This document shows positions 9,235 to 18,700 of a DNA stretch of 32,569 bases, one piece after another. This stretch comes from Thermoguttaceae bacterium. GTDB lineage: Bacteria; Planctomycetota; Planctomycetia; Pirellulales; Thermoguttaceae. A program made the translations under genes and the position numbers. The DNA lies in NCBI GenBank assembly GCA_029975295.1, contig JARKPK010000176.1, positions 1-32,569 of the forward strand, read 5' to 3'. The notes under the pieces are model-generated. The model saw only the letters and a program-made list of their open reading frames with translations, ran no database searches and was not told where the DNA came from. The stretch's first letter is position 1. Every line of letters begins with the position of its first letter.

Positions 9235-10524
9235 TCAGCTATAGGCTTTGATCACTTTCACCAACCCGGCGGCAATCTCTTTCATGTTGTCCGCGGTGAA
9301 GGTGGGGTACGCGAAGCAAGTGAACGTGTGCGACTCATGCCAGCGCGCGTTCGGCACCTCGACCTTGCTGTAATCGACGCTTCTCGGATCGGTGTATTCC
9401 TGCGAAGTGAAGGGAAAACCCGACCGGCCGAATCCGCGGTGTTCGATAAATGCCCGCTCGGTGTGGCACTGCGGCCAAAATACCTTCCAGCAGGGGCACC
9501 CCTCGGCCGCCGCTGCCTTGACAAACTGCTGGATGTCGCACGACATGTTCTCGATATCGAGCGAAAAGGCGCAAACGTACCAGCCGTTCTGCCGCTCGGG
9601 CGTGTCGATGGGCCGATACAGCACTTGCGGAAGCTCGGCCAGAGCATCGATCAAGATCCTCGCATTCTCGCGCCGTCGCGGCATGTTCCACGTATCCATG
9701 CGATCGATTTCGGCCAGCCCGATGGCCGACTGCATTTCGGTCATCCGATAATTCCACCCCACGCGGTTGTGAATGTAGGGCAGCTTCTGTTCCAGCGCCA
9801 GCAGATTCAGCCGCTGGCGTACATCGTAACCGTGATCGCGAAAACTGCGAGCTTCCCAGGCCAGGTCTTCGTCGTCGGTGGTGACCATGCCCCCTTCGCC
9901 GCCCGTGGTGAAGGTTTTGTTCTGGCAGAAGCTGACGGCGGCCATGTGCCCCAGGGTTCCCGTTTTCCGCCCTTTGTAAACGCCGCCGAAGGCCTCGGCA
10001 TTGTCCTCGATGACGAACAAATTGTGGCGACGTGCGAAATCCAACAGCGGGTCCATGTCGCAAACGTTGCCGTAAAGATGCACCGGAATAATCGCCTTGG
10101 TGCGCGGCGTGATGAGCCGCGCGGCCGATTCGAGACTGATACAATGGTCTTCGCGGTTGACATCGGCGAACCGCGGAATCGCCCCCGCCTGGACGACGGC
10201 AAAGCTCGTGGCGATGAACGTGTAGCTGGGCACAATCACCTCGTCGCCGGGCCCGATGCCCAGCGCACTAAGGCACACATGCAGCGCAGCGGTGCCGGTG
10301 GCCGTGCTGACTGCATAGCGGCTGCCTTGCCATTGGGCGAAGCGGCGTTCGAACTCCATGCCCTTCGGACCGGTCCAATAGTTCACCTTGCCCGAACGAA
10401 GCACGCTCTCGACGGCTTGGATGGCCGATTCGTCAAATTGCGGCCAGCCGACCAGCGTGCTGCTGACGGCCTTCGGTCCGCCGTCAATAGCGAGTTTTGC
10501 GGTGCGCGGCATGTCTTTAGACAT
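9235..10524 (-). CDS. DegT/DnrJ/EryC1/StrS family PLP aminotransferase
   Basis: The 429-aa product is a sugar aminotransferase of fold type I that moves an amino group to or from a keto-sugar or keto-cyclitol. I chose the ATG at 10524 because GAGGAG lies 6 nt upstream and the protein then starts MSKDMPRTAKLAIDGG; an in-frame ATG at 10605 would overlap the regulator gene. The core has the cofactor-binding TATGTAALH, the aspartate in FVIEDNAEA, and the Schiff-base lysine K203 in SFCQNKTFTTGGEGG. The later GWNYRMTEMQSAIGLAE is also standard. It lies 46 bp after the AraC gene and 13 bp before the cytoplasmic oxidoreductase. AHBA-, glutamine:scyllo-inosose- and PseC-type relatives cannot be told apart by eye. 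Confidence 0.93.
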   Translation of the reverse strand: MSKDMPRTAKLAIDGGPKAVSSTLVGWPQFDESAIQAVESVLRSGKVNYWTGPKGMEFERRFAQWQGSRYAVSTATGTAALHVCLSALGIGPGDEVIVPSYTFIATSFAVVQAGAIPRFADVNREDHCISLESAARLITPRTKAIIPVHLYGNVCDMDPLLDFARRHNLFVIEDNAEAFGGVYKGRKTGTLGHMAAVSFCQNKTFTTGGEGGMVTTDDEDLAWEARSFRDHGYDVRQRLNLLALEQKLPYIHNRVGWNYRMTEMQSAIGLAEIDRMDTWNMPRRRENARILIDALAELPQVLYRPIDTPERQNGWYVCAFSLDIENMSCDIQQFVKAAAAEGCPCWKVFWPQCHTERAFIEHRGFGRSGFPFTSQEYTDPRSVDYSKVEVPNARWHESHTFTCFAYPTFTADNMKEIAAGLVKVIKAYS

Positions 10525-10570
10525 ATTGGGCTCCTCGGAAATCGCCGTGGCGGAGTCCCCGGCGTGTCTG

Positions 10571-11512
10571 TTAGTAAACACCAATCGCCGCGGTTGCCGC
10601 CACACTCTTTCCGACCAATTCCGATACTTTTCCGACCGGTTCGACCAACCACGACGTGGCCCGCAGCGTGCGGCGGAATTCGCTGGGTGATAGCCCTTTC
10701 AGCCGCCGAAACTGGCGATTGAAGTTCGACAGGTTCGGATATCCGCAGGCCTGGGCCACTGCGGTAACCGCCAGATCGGTTTCGGCCAACAGCCGGCACG
10801 CACGGCCGATTCGCAGTTCGTTGACAAACGCCGGAAACCGTTGCCCCATGTGACGGCGGAAGAACCGCCCAAACGCCCCTTCGCTCATGTGCGCTACGCG
10901 CGCGGCTTCGGCCAGCCGCAAGGGGCGATGATAGTTTTCGTCAATGAAGCGGCAGACGCGGCTGATGCGCTCCTGTTCGTAAAACGTCGGCCTCGCCGTG
11001 AAGCCCAAACTGGCGATGGGCGACGCTCCCCGCGACTGGGCCAGTGTTTCCAGTAATTCCAAGAATTCGGCGATCCGCCCCACGCCGCGCCGATCGAGCA
11101 TGGCCGTCAATTGCGCTGCGACATGCTTGCGCGTCGCCGCGGGAAACTCCAAGCCGTTGGCGGCGCGCCGCAGCATGCGGCGCACCGGCGCCATCGCGGG
11201 CAGCGAAAACAGTTGGCCGAACACCGACTCCTCAAACTGCAACAATATGCAATGGGCCGCCGCCGGCGCGGTCGAGAATCGGTCGGTATGCTGGTAGGCA
11301 TGCGGCAGGTTCGGTCCGAGCAGCACCAGGTCGCCGTGATCCAGCGAATGCGTCGAATCGCCGACAATCCGATACCCCTGGCTCCGCAATACGAGGATCA
11401 GTTCCACTTCCGCATGGCAATGCCACGAACAGTTGCACGCCTCGCCGCGGATTTCTTTGAGCATGAACCCTTCGTCAGGGCAGCTCACCAATCGTTCGAA
11501 GATCGGCTTCAT
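10571..11512 (-). CDS. AraC family regulator with cupin sensor domain
   Basis: The 313-aa product is a transcription factor, presumably controlling its own operon. I chose the ATG at 11512 (MKPIFERLV) because a GGAAGAG-type site precedes it and the protein then begins at the cupin domain. An ATG at 11569 is open in frame but adds no recognisable sequence. The N-terminal half is a jelly-roll sensor (CSWHCHAEVELILVL, then LDHGDLVLLGPNLPHAYQ). The C-terminal ~100 residues carry two helix-turn-helix units: the first around RPLRLAEAARVAHMSEGAFG and the second around AVTAVAQACGYPNLSNFNRQ, followed by KGLSPSEFR. A serine- and proline-free tail (SWLVEPVGKVSELVGKS) ends it. Its ligand is probably a sugar. 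The phased direct repeats about 400 bp upstream are a candidate binding site. Confidence 0.92.
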   Translation of the reverse strand: MKPIFERLVSCPDEGFMLKEIRGEACNCSWHCHAEVELILVLRSQGYRIVGDSTHSLDHGDLVLLGPNLPHAYQHTDRFSTAPAAAHCILLQFEESVFGQLFSLPAMAPVRRMLRRAANGLEFPAATRKHVAAQLTAMLDRRGVGRIAEFLELLETLAQSRGASPIASLGFTARPTFYEQERISRVCRFIDENYHRPLRLAEAARVAHMSEGAFGRFFRRHMGQRFPAFVNELRIGRACRLLAETDLAVTAVAQACGYPNLSNFNRQFRRLKGLSPSEFRRTLRATSWLVEPVGKVSELVGKSVAATAAIGVY

Positions 11513-11916
11513 GGCGTTCTCTTCCAGCCGCCGGTGGTCCGGTGCAACAGCTAGTGTATCGAACCCCACCGCGTGTCGAAACAGGCGGCGGCCACCGCGC
11601 CCGGTTCGTTCGCCGATCTTTCTACCCCGCCTGAAACCAGCCGATCGCTCGTGCTCAGTGGCGTGGAACGGCCCCGTCCGCGGCGCTGCGACACGAAATA
11701 GGCTCGACAGGAGCGTCGTCGGATTCGGCCGAAGAAACCGGCCCGCTTGAAGAACAAGTGCGCTATGAATCGCCGTTCCGATTCGGCCCCATTTTCAATG
11801 GGACAAGGGCCAAAAGGCGGAGTCGGCCAACGCTCGATCTTACCACTCCTTTGGCTGGCACAATTCCAGTCCTGCGTCGGGTTGTGCGTAAGAGAGCAAA
11901 AAGAAATGTCTACCAA

Positions 11917-11966
11917 ATTCTTGACATATGACAAACATTCTTGACACAATGCTTACATTCAAGACG
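11917..11966. repeat. three direct repeats at exact 20-bp spacing, candidate operator
   Basis: ATTCTTGACA starts at 11917 and again at 11937, and a third partial copy, ATTCAAGACG, starts at 11957. The interval is exactly 20 bp, about two helix turns, so all copies face the same side of the DNA. Direct half-sites at this spacing are characteristic of AraC-family operators. TTGACA inside each copy is also a consensus -35 element, so two plus-strand promoters are an alternative; no good -10 follows at 16-18 bp. The site lies 405 bp upstream of the AraC start and 824 bp upstream of the giant gene. Confidence 0.45.
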
Positions 11967-12019
11967 ATCACTGACGCACACGGCGGGGCTCGCGCCAGGG
12001 TAGAGGCACCACAAACCAT

Positions 12020-12430
12020 TGCCCTATAAGCACTTGTTGTCGGTGAGCCTTCTTGTCGCCGGGCGGTGAGCCGTTTGCTCTTGATCCCGATTCTAGTTGT
12101 TCGCTCGCTGCGGAGCATGCTCAACGCGGTCTGTCGCGGGACGCTTAGGTTCACGTTGGCCTGACCCTTGCGCACCCGAGATTGGTCCTCGTGATGCTCA
12201 TGTGGAGTTGCCAGTGCAACCGGTTCTGAATCTCCTGATGGCCCCGAACCGCTTTTGCGAAACAGCGGCGTCTCCTTCGACTCAAGGCGGCGACGGCCAC
12301 GAAGTCGTCGACCCCGCAGATCACCGCAACGATCGCGGCGACGACGTTGTTGATCGTGGGATAGACGGGCCGTTGGAGATGCGGATCGGTCCGCCGGCAA
12401 GACTGTTCGACGATCTTGGCAGACTCCGGT
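12020..12430 (-). pseudogene. ISAs1-family transposase remnant
   Basis: Minus-strand translation shows two recognisable ends of an ISAs1-type transposase joined without the middle. The N-terminal piece reads SAKIVEQ, then PTINNVVAAIVAVICGVDDF, close to the conserved AICAVICGAD segment. About 35 residues later comes QNRLHWQLHMS, matching the family's C-terminal LHW motif. At about 12195 the frame shifts, and the C-terminus continues as DQSRVRKGQANVNLS, ALSMLRSERTTR and IGIKSKRLTA. The catalytic core, roughly 250 residues, is absent and at least one frameshift is present, so the gene is dead. I could not identify terminal inverted repeats or a target duplication with confidence, so the boundaries are approximate. 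Confidence 0.7.
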
Positions 12431-12724
12431 GCAGACGCGTTGCGATGCACCGTCATGGCTGGGGCGATTGGGCGGCCTCGACTTTCGTGCCCGCGCCGCC
12501 CATCGGCACGCAGCGGAAATCAACACCGCCCATTCGCGCCCCCCTCTCGATCTTCGCACAATCACCCTGGGGGCCGAGTCTGTCATTCGTCTTGTGTCAT
12601 CAAGGGGAACGGAGCAGTCGTAGCGTCTGGCGACCGTCGGCCACCGGAGAGGAGTCGTGATCTCTCCTCGGAACCGCAGCGGCAGACCGCGAAGAGGCCT
12701 CGTAGCGCACGCATGACGCCAAGA

Positions 12725-12753
12725 GCGGTTGCCGCGGGACTCCGCGCAACCGC
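12725..12753 (+). promoter_or_regulatory. strong 5' leader hairpin before the giant gene
   Basis: GCGGTTGC plus GCGG pairs with CCGCGCAACCGC around a GACT loop: 12 base pairs with a single bulged C. It ends 36 nt before the start codon and leaves the ribosome binding site (GAGG at 12777-12780) free. It could be a transcript-stabilising structure or a leader attenuator. No T-run follows, so termination is unlikely. Confidence 0.35.
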
Positions 12754-12789
12754 CATACAAGGCGGAAAACAGAGAAGAGGAAACGAGCA

Positions 12790-15700
12790 ATGGCACGCAA
12801 CAAGCAGCGGGGGCGGCGTGTGGAGTCGAAAGGCAAAGCGCGGGCGACGGCCCGCCGCTCGCTCCGCTTCGAGTCGCTCGAGCCGCGTCAGATGCTCAAC
12901 GGCGGACCGCTAGTGATCAGCGAGTTCTTGGCCAAAGCCAACACGAGCAACCCGAACGCCCTGGTTGACGACTACGGCACAAAGTCGGACTGGATCGAGA
13001 TCTACAATCCCACGGCGACCGCTATCGATCTGGTCGGCTACGCGCTGACCGACAGCAAGGGCGATCCGCTCCAGTGCCGCTTCACCGCCGACAGTTTCCC
13101 CACCGGCCAACCCACCACGATCGGCCCGGGCGAGTACAAGATCGTCTTTGCGTCAGGCCGGTCGAACTCGGGCAGCGTGATCTACGGCCCGGGCGGCCAA
13201 CTGCACACGAACTTCAAGCTGAGCGACGATCCGCCCGAGTACTTGGGCCTCATTCAGCCCGACGGATCGACCGTGGCCGCCGAGTTCGCGCCAAAGTATC
13301 CCGCGCAGGCAGCCGACATTTCGTACGGCTGGACGACCGACGGAACACGGCAGGGCTTTTTCTTCGAGCCCTCACCGGGCCTGCCCAACGGCAACGAGGT
13401 GAGCGCCAGTTCCGCCCCGATCATCATCAGCGAAATCATGTACAACACGGCGCGCGGCGCGCCGGGCAGCATTGGCTATCTGCCCGAGAACATCCGCGAG
13501 GAGTACATCGAGTTGTACAACCGCGGTGCGACGACCACGAGTCTGGCCGGTTGGCAAATCGACAATTGGTGGTTCACGCTCGAACCGCTGAAGCGCGTGA
13601 CCGGCGGGCTGACGCGCAACGGATTGATCGCCACGGCGGTCGTCGGCACGGGGCACGGCTACGCCGAAGGCGATTCGGTGATGATCACCGGCGCCGACCA
13701 GGCGGAGTACAACGGCGTCTTCACGATCACCGCCGTCACGGCCACCTCGTTCGACTACCTAATCACGGGCGCGCCCGCGGCGACTGCCACCGGCGCGATC
13801 ACCGTGCAGAAGGGGCCGCGGCTGGTGACCGGCATCGCCCGCGACGAGTGGGTCGCCACGGTGACGATGACCAATCACGGTTTCGTCAACGGCAACACGA
13901 TTCTGATCAGCGGCGCCAGCGAGGAACCGTACAACGGCGTGTTTACGATCGCGGATGTGACGGCCCACACGTTCACCTACCGGCTGGAGAATTTGCCCGC
14001 GGCCGCGGCCAGCGGCGCGATCGTCGCCCAAAAAGCCTCGCGAAACTTGCCCAACGTGAGCCTCGCCGGCCAGGGTTACCTGGCGATCGCCGCGGATGTG
14101 AAGTCGTTCCGCGAGAAATATCCGTTGGTGACCAACGTGGTTGCCGGCTGGACGTCGAAGCTGGCCAATAACGGCGAACAGATCACGTTGCGCGACGCCG
14201 CCGGCGAGACCGTCGATCGGGTGAACTACTCGAACGAGGGCGACTGGGGCATCCGCACGCGCGGCGAACAACTCGTTACCAATCTGACGCGCAGCGGCAC
14301 GTCGGTGACGATCACCGTGCCCTATCATGGCTACACACTGGCCGACCGGGCGGAAGACAAGGTGTATCGCATCGCGGGGGCGAACCAGGCCGAGTTCAAC
14401 GGCGAATGGACGCTCACCGCCGTGACGCGCGACACGATGACGTTCACGATCCCGGGCACGTCGTCCTCGGCCACGGGCACGATCACCGTGCAGAAGAAAG
14501 ACGCCGGCCATTACGGCTGGCAGTGGTACTCGGCAGCCGACGGCGGCGGAAAATCTCTCGAATTGATCAACGCCGCGATGTCGAACAACAACGGCCAGAA
14601 CTGGGCCGCCAGTACGATCACGGGCGGCACGCCCGGCGCGGCCAACTCCGTCGCGTCGGCCGACATTGCGCCGTTGATCAGCGATGTGACCCACTTTCCG
14701 ATCATCCCGCGTTCGACCGATCCGGTGTACGTCACCGCGAAGATCGTGGATGAGTTGGCCACGGGCATCCAGGCGTGGGTCTATTACCGTGTGGACGGCG
14801 CGGCGGCGTTTACGGCCTTGGCGATGGCCGACGACGGCCTGCACGGCGACGGCGCGGCCCGCGACGGCAAGTACGGTGCGATCCTTCCGGTCCAAGCGGA
14901 CCATACGGTGGTCGAGTTCTACGTCTTGGCGCGCGACAAGAACGGCGGCCCGGGCACGTTGACACGCACCTGGCCCGCCGCGGCCGGCTTCGGCAACGGC
15001 CAAACGGCCAACCTGCTCTACCAGGTCGACGACACCTACGACCCGACCGCCGCCTGGACGCCGGGCAGCCAGCCGGTTTATTGGCTGATTATGCGGGAGG
15101 TGGAGCGAGCCGAGTTGGCGCTGATCGGTTCGGTGGATCCCGACCGCTGGAGCGATGCGGCGATGAACGGCACGTTCATCACGGTCGATGGCAGCGGCGT
15201 CGAATTGATCTATCAAGCCGGCTTCCGCAACCGCGGCCACGGCACGCGCATCGGCAACAACGGCGCCAACAATTACAAGATTGAGATTCCGCACGACAAT
15301 CCCTGGAAGGGCCAAACCGAGACGATCATCAACTACCAGAACACGCCGTCGCAGGCGTTGGGCATGGCGATTTTCGAAGCGGCCGGCTTGCCCGGTCCCG
15401 AACAGCAGCCGCTTCAAGTCCGCGTCAACGGCGTGAACTGGGCGCTCACCACCAGCCGCATGTACGGCGCCTACGTCTCAAAGGAGCAATACAACAGCGA
15501 CTTCACCTCCCGCGCCTATCCCGACGACCCGGACGGCAATCTGTATGTCGTCCACTACACCGATTATCCCTACACGACTAATTCGGCCGCAGGCGGAGAA
15601 CTGGAGTATCGCGGCGCCAACCCCGACGCGTATCGCATGAACTACTTCAAGCAGACCAACGTCGCCCAGGATGATTGGTCCGACTTGATCAACCTGACGC

Positions 15701-18700
15701 GCGTGCTCGATGCCGCCAATCCGGCCGGCATTTCCGACGCCGACTTTTTGGCCGAGGTCAGCAAGGTCATCGACGTCGACCAGTGGTTCCGCTACATCGC
15801 CGTCGATACGATTCTCGGCAACCGCGAGGGCGGGCTCTACAGCGGTCAGGGCGACGACTACGGCCTCTACCGCGGCATGAACGATACGCGATTCATTCTC
15901 GTGCCGTGGGACACCGATACGCTGATGGTGTACAACGGCAGCGCCGAAAATCCGTACACCCGGTCGATCGTCGCCGGTTATCAAGACGTTGCCGGCTTGA
16001 CACGGCTGTTCACAAACCCCGACACGCTCGGCCGCTATTACGCGCAAGTCAAGCAGCTTTGCGAGACCGTTTTCGCCGCGGCGAACTTCAATCCGCTCGT
16101 CGAGCAAGTCCTCGGCGGCCGAGTCGATGCCTCCGATCCCGAGTGGACGCCCCAGTCGCAGCGCGACGCCATCAAGACCTGGATGGCCAATCGCGTGGCG
16201 AATGTGCTGTCGCAGCTTCCTCAGGTCGATTTCACGATCACCAGCCCGCTGGCCGTCCAAGGCGGCTATCCGACGACGACCTCGAACAGCACGTCGCTAA
16301 ACGGCACGGCCGATCCGATCGAAACTCGCTCGGTGCTGGTGAACGGCCAACCGGCCGCGCTGAACACGGCCACCGGCGCGTGGAGCATCGGCACAACGAC
16401 TGGCGGCAGCGGCGTGTCGGACTATCTCATTACGGCCGGCTCCGAATGGAAGTATTACGCCGCCCGCGGCTTCGACGTCACCGGCTACCAAGCCACCATT
16501 GCCGTGGCCGACATCGCGACGGCCGAAAGCGTCATCAGCAACCCGGCCAACCGCTCGGGCACGTGGACGCTCGACACGCAAACCACGCGACCGGCAACGA
16601 TCAACTTGCGCAACAGCGGCACAAGCGGCGGCGCATCGTACACGTTCCAAGAGGGGGTCAACGGTTACGCCGGCACGCTCGATACGCATATCCGCAAAAG
16701 CGCCCCGAACACGTCTTATGAAAACGCTACGCTCAATATCGACGGCGAGCTGACCACCGGTCAGGCCGATCCCGCTCACGGCTTGCTCTGGTTCAACAAC
16801 ATCTTCGGCACGGCCGACGGCCAGATCAAATCGACCGATGTGATCCAGAGCGCCACGCTGACGTTGAACATCACCAACAGCAGCGCGAACAGCATGTCGC
16901 TCTATCGCCTGCTCGGCAGTTGGGCGGAGACCATCACTTGGAACAGCGCTTTCGGAGCCAACGGCATCCAGAACAACGGCGTGGAAGCCGCGCTGACGGC
17001 CGACGCCTCGTTGCAGCCCGGCAGCACCGGCAAGTACACAATCGACGTGACGGCCGCGCTGCAAGCCTGGCAGGCGAACCCCGGCACGAACTTCGGCTGG
17101 GCGCTGCTGCCCAACGGCACCGACGGCATTCAGTTCTCCGCCAGCGAAGATGCCACCGTGGCCAACCGACCGCTATTGACGGTGGCGCTGGCCAGCGAGA
17201 CGGGCGCGGAGCGATTCACCAGCAACAACAGCCAGTTCCCCGGCCAAACGGCCGCGGTCGACAATTTCGTCGTCGAAGCCAAGTATCGCGTCTACATCCC
17301 CACCGCCGGCGCGTGGACCTTCGGAGTCAACTCCGACGACGGCTTCAAGTTGGAACTGACCAACGGCGTCGATCCGCCGCGGGTCATGTCGTTTGATGGG
17401 CCGCGAACTCAGGCCGACACGCTGACGACGTTCATCTTCGCGCAACCGGGCACGTATGATCTGCGGTTGATCTACTTCGACAACACGGGCGACGCGGCAG
17501 TCGAACTCTTCGCCGCCCCCGGATCTTGGACGGCATTCGACCAGACCAGCGCCTGGCGGCTGGTGGGCGACGTGGCCCACGGCGGCCTCGGCGATTCCGA
17601 CCAAGGAACCGCGTGGCGCGAGGCGACATTCGACGACAGCCGCTGGGCCTCGGGGCCGGCGGAACTCGGCTACGGCGACGCGCCGGGCCGTCCGGAAATG
17701 ACCACAACCACCTACGTCGACACCGACCCGACCACGCCGACCGTCGAGAAGAATTTCACCACCTACTTCCGCCGCACCTTCGAGGTGACCGATCCGGCAC
17801 AGTACACCGGCCTGATCGTCCACATGCTTTACGACGACGGCGCTGTGGTTTATCTCAACGGCACGGAACTGTTCCGCACCGCCAACATGCCGACCGGCGC
17901 AATCACGTCGACGACGCAGTCGGGCACGACCCCGAGTGAAACCACGTACTACGCCTTTCCCGTCGGAGCGGGCAACTTGCGTGCGGGCACCAACGTCCTG
18001 GCCGTCGAAATTCATCAAGACGGCGCCACCAGCAGCGACATCAGCTTCGACTTGAGGCTCGAAGCCACGCGCCCCGCCGGCACCGGCACAGGCCTTCCGC
18101 TCACTCCGGGGTTGAACCGCTTCAAAGTCGAGACCTTCGACGCCCCCAACGGCTCGGGCAACAAACTGGAGGAAGGCTACATCGACGTCTGGTGCAATCC
18201 GGCCACGCCGCTCGACACGCCGCCGCAACCTTCCGGCGATCCGGCCGGACTCGAGGCCGATCCGCACCTGAACATCGTCGCGCGCAACAGCTACGTTTCC
18301 GGCGCGCCGATCACGGTGCGCGTGGACGTGGTTGACGCGTTGGACCGCGTCGACCGCGACGTTTGGGACGGCCTGGTGACGCTCGTATCGAGCAACCCCA
18401 ACGTCACGCTGTCGGCCTCGCAGATCACGCTCTACAACGGCATCGGGAGCGTATTGCTCGTTCCCACATGGAACGGCATGGGCAGCGGTGATTTCACTTT
18501 GACAGCCGCTTGGACCGACGCCGCCCGCGGACTGACGCGCACGGTGCAAAAGGCCATGATCTGCCTTGACGGGGCGCCCCAAACGATCGTTTCGGGCATA
18601 CTCGCCGGCGACACGACCTGGAGCGGCGTCATCCACGTGACCGGCGACGTCACGGTTCCCGTCGGCGCCACGCTCACGATCCAAGCCGGCACACTGGTGC

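Noticed and set aside
8815-10722. 635-codon plus-strand frame across the DegT and Gfo/Idh genes
   Set aside because: Antisense to three genes with intact motifs and ribosome binding sites.
11551-11949. 132-codon minus-strand frame upstream of AraC
   Set aside because: Crosses the phased repeats; arginine-rich with no family features. An AAAGGAG lies inside it but is followed by no usual start codon.
11921-11950. Classic sigma-70 promoter using TTGACA
   Set aside because: Neither TTGACA is followed at 16-18 bp by a convincing TATAAT-like hexamer; the repeat interpretation explains more.
12000-12560. Complete insertion sequence with terminal repeats
   Set aside because: I could not find matching inverted ends or a target duplication around the transposase remnant, so only a pseudogene is reported.
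13759-15417. 552-codon minus-strand frame opposite the lamin-tail/CotH region
   Set aside because: Same reason: composition and lack of any domain; the plus strand is clearly coding.
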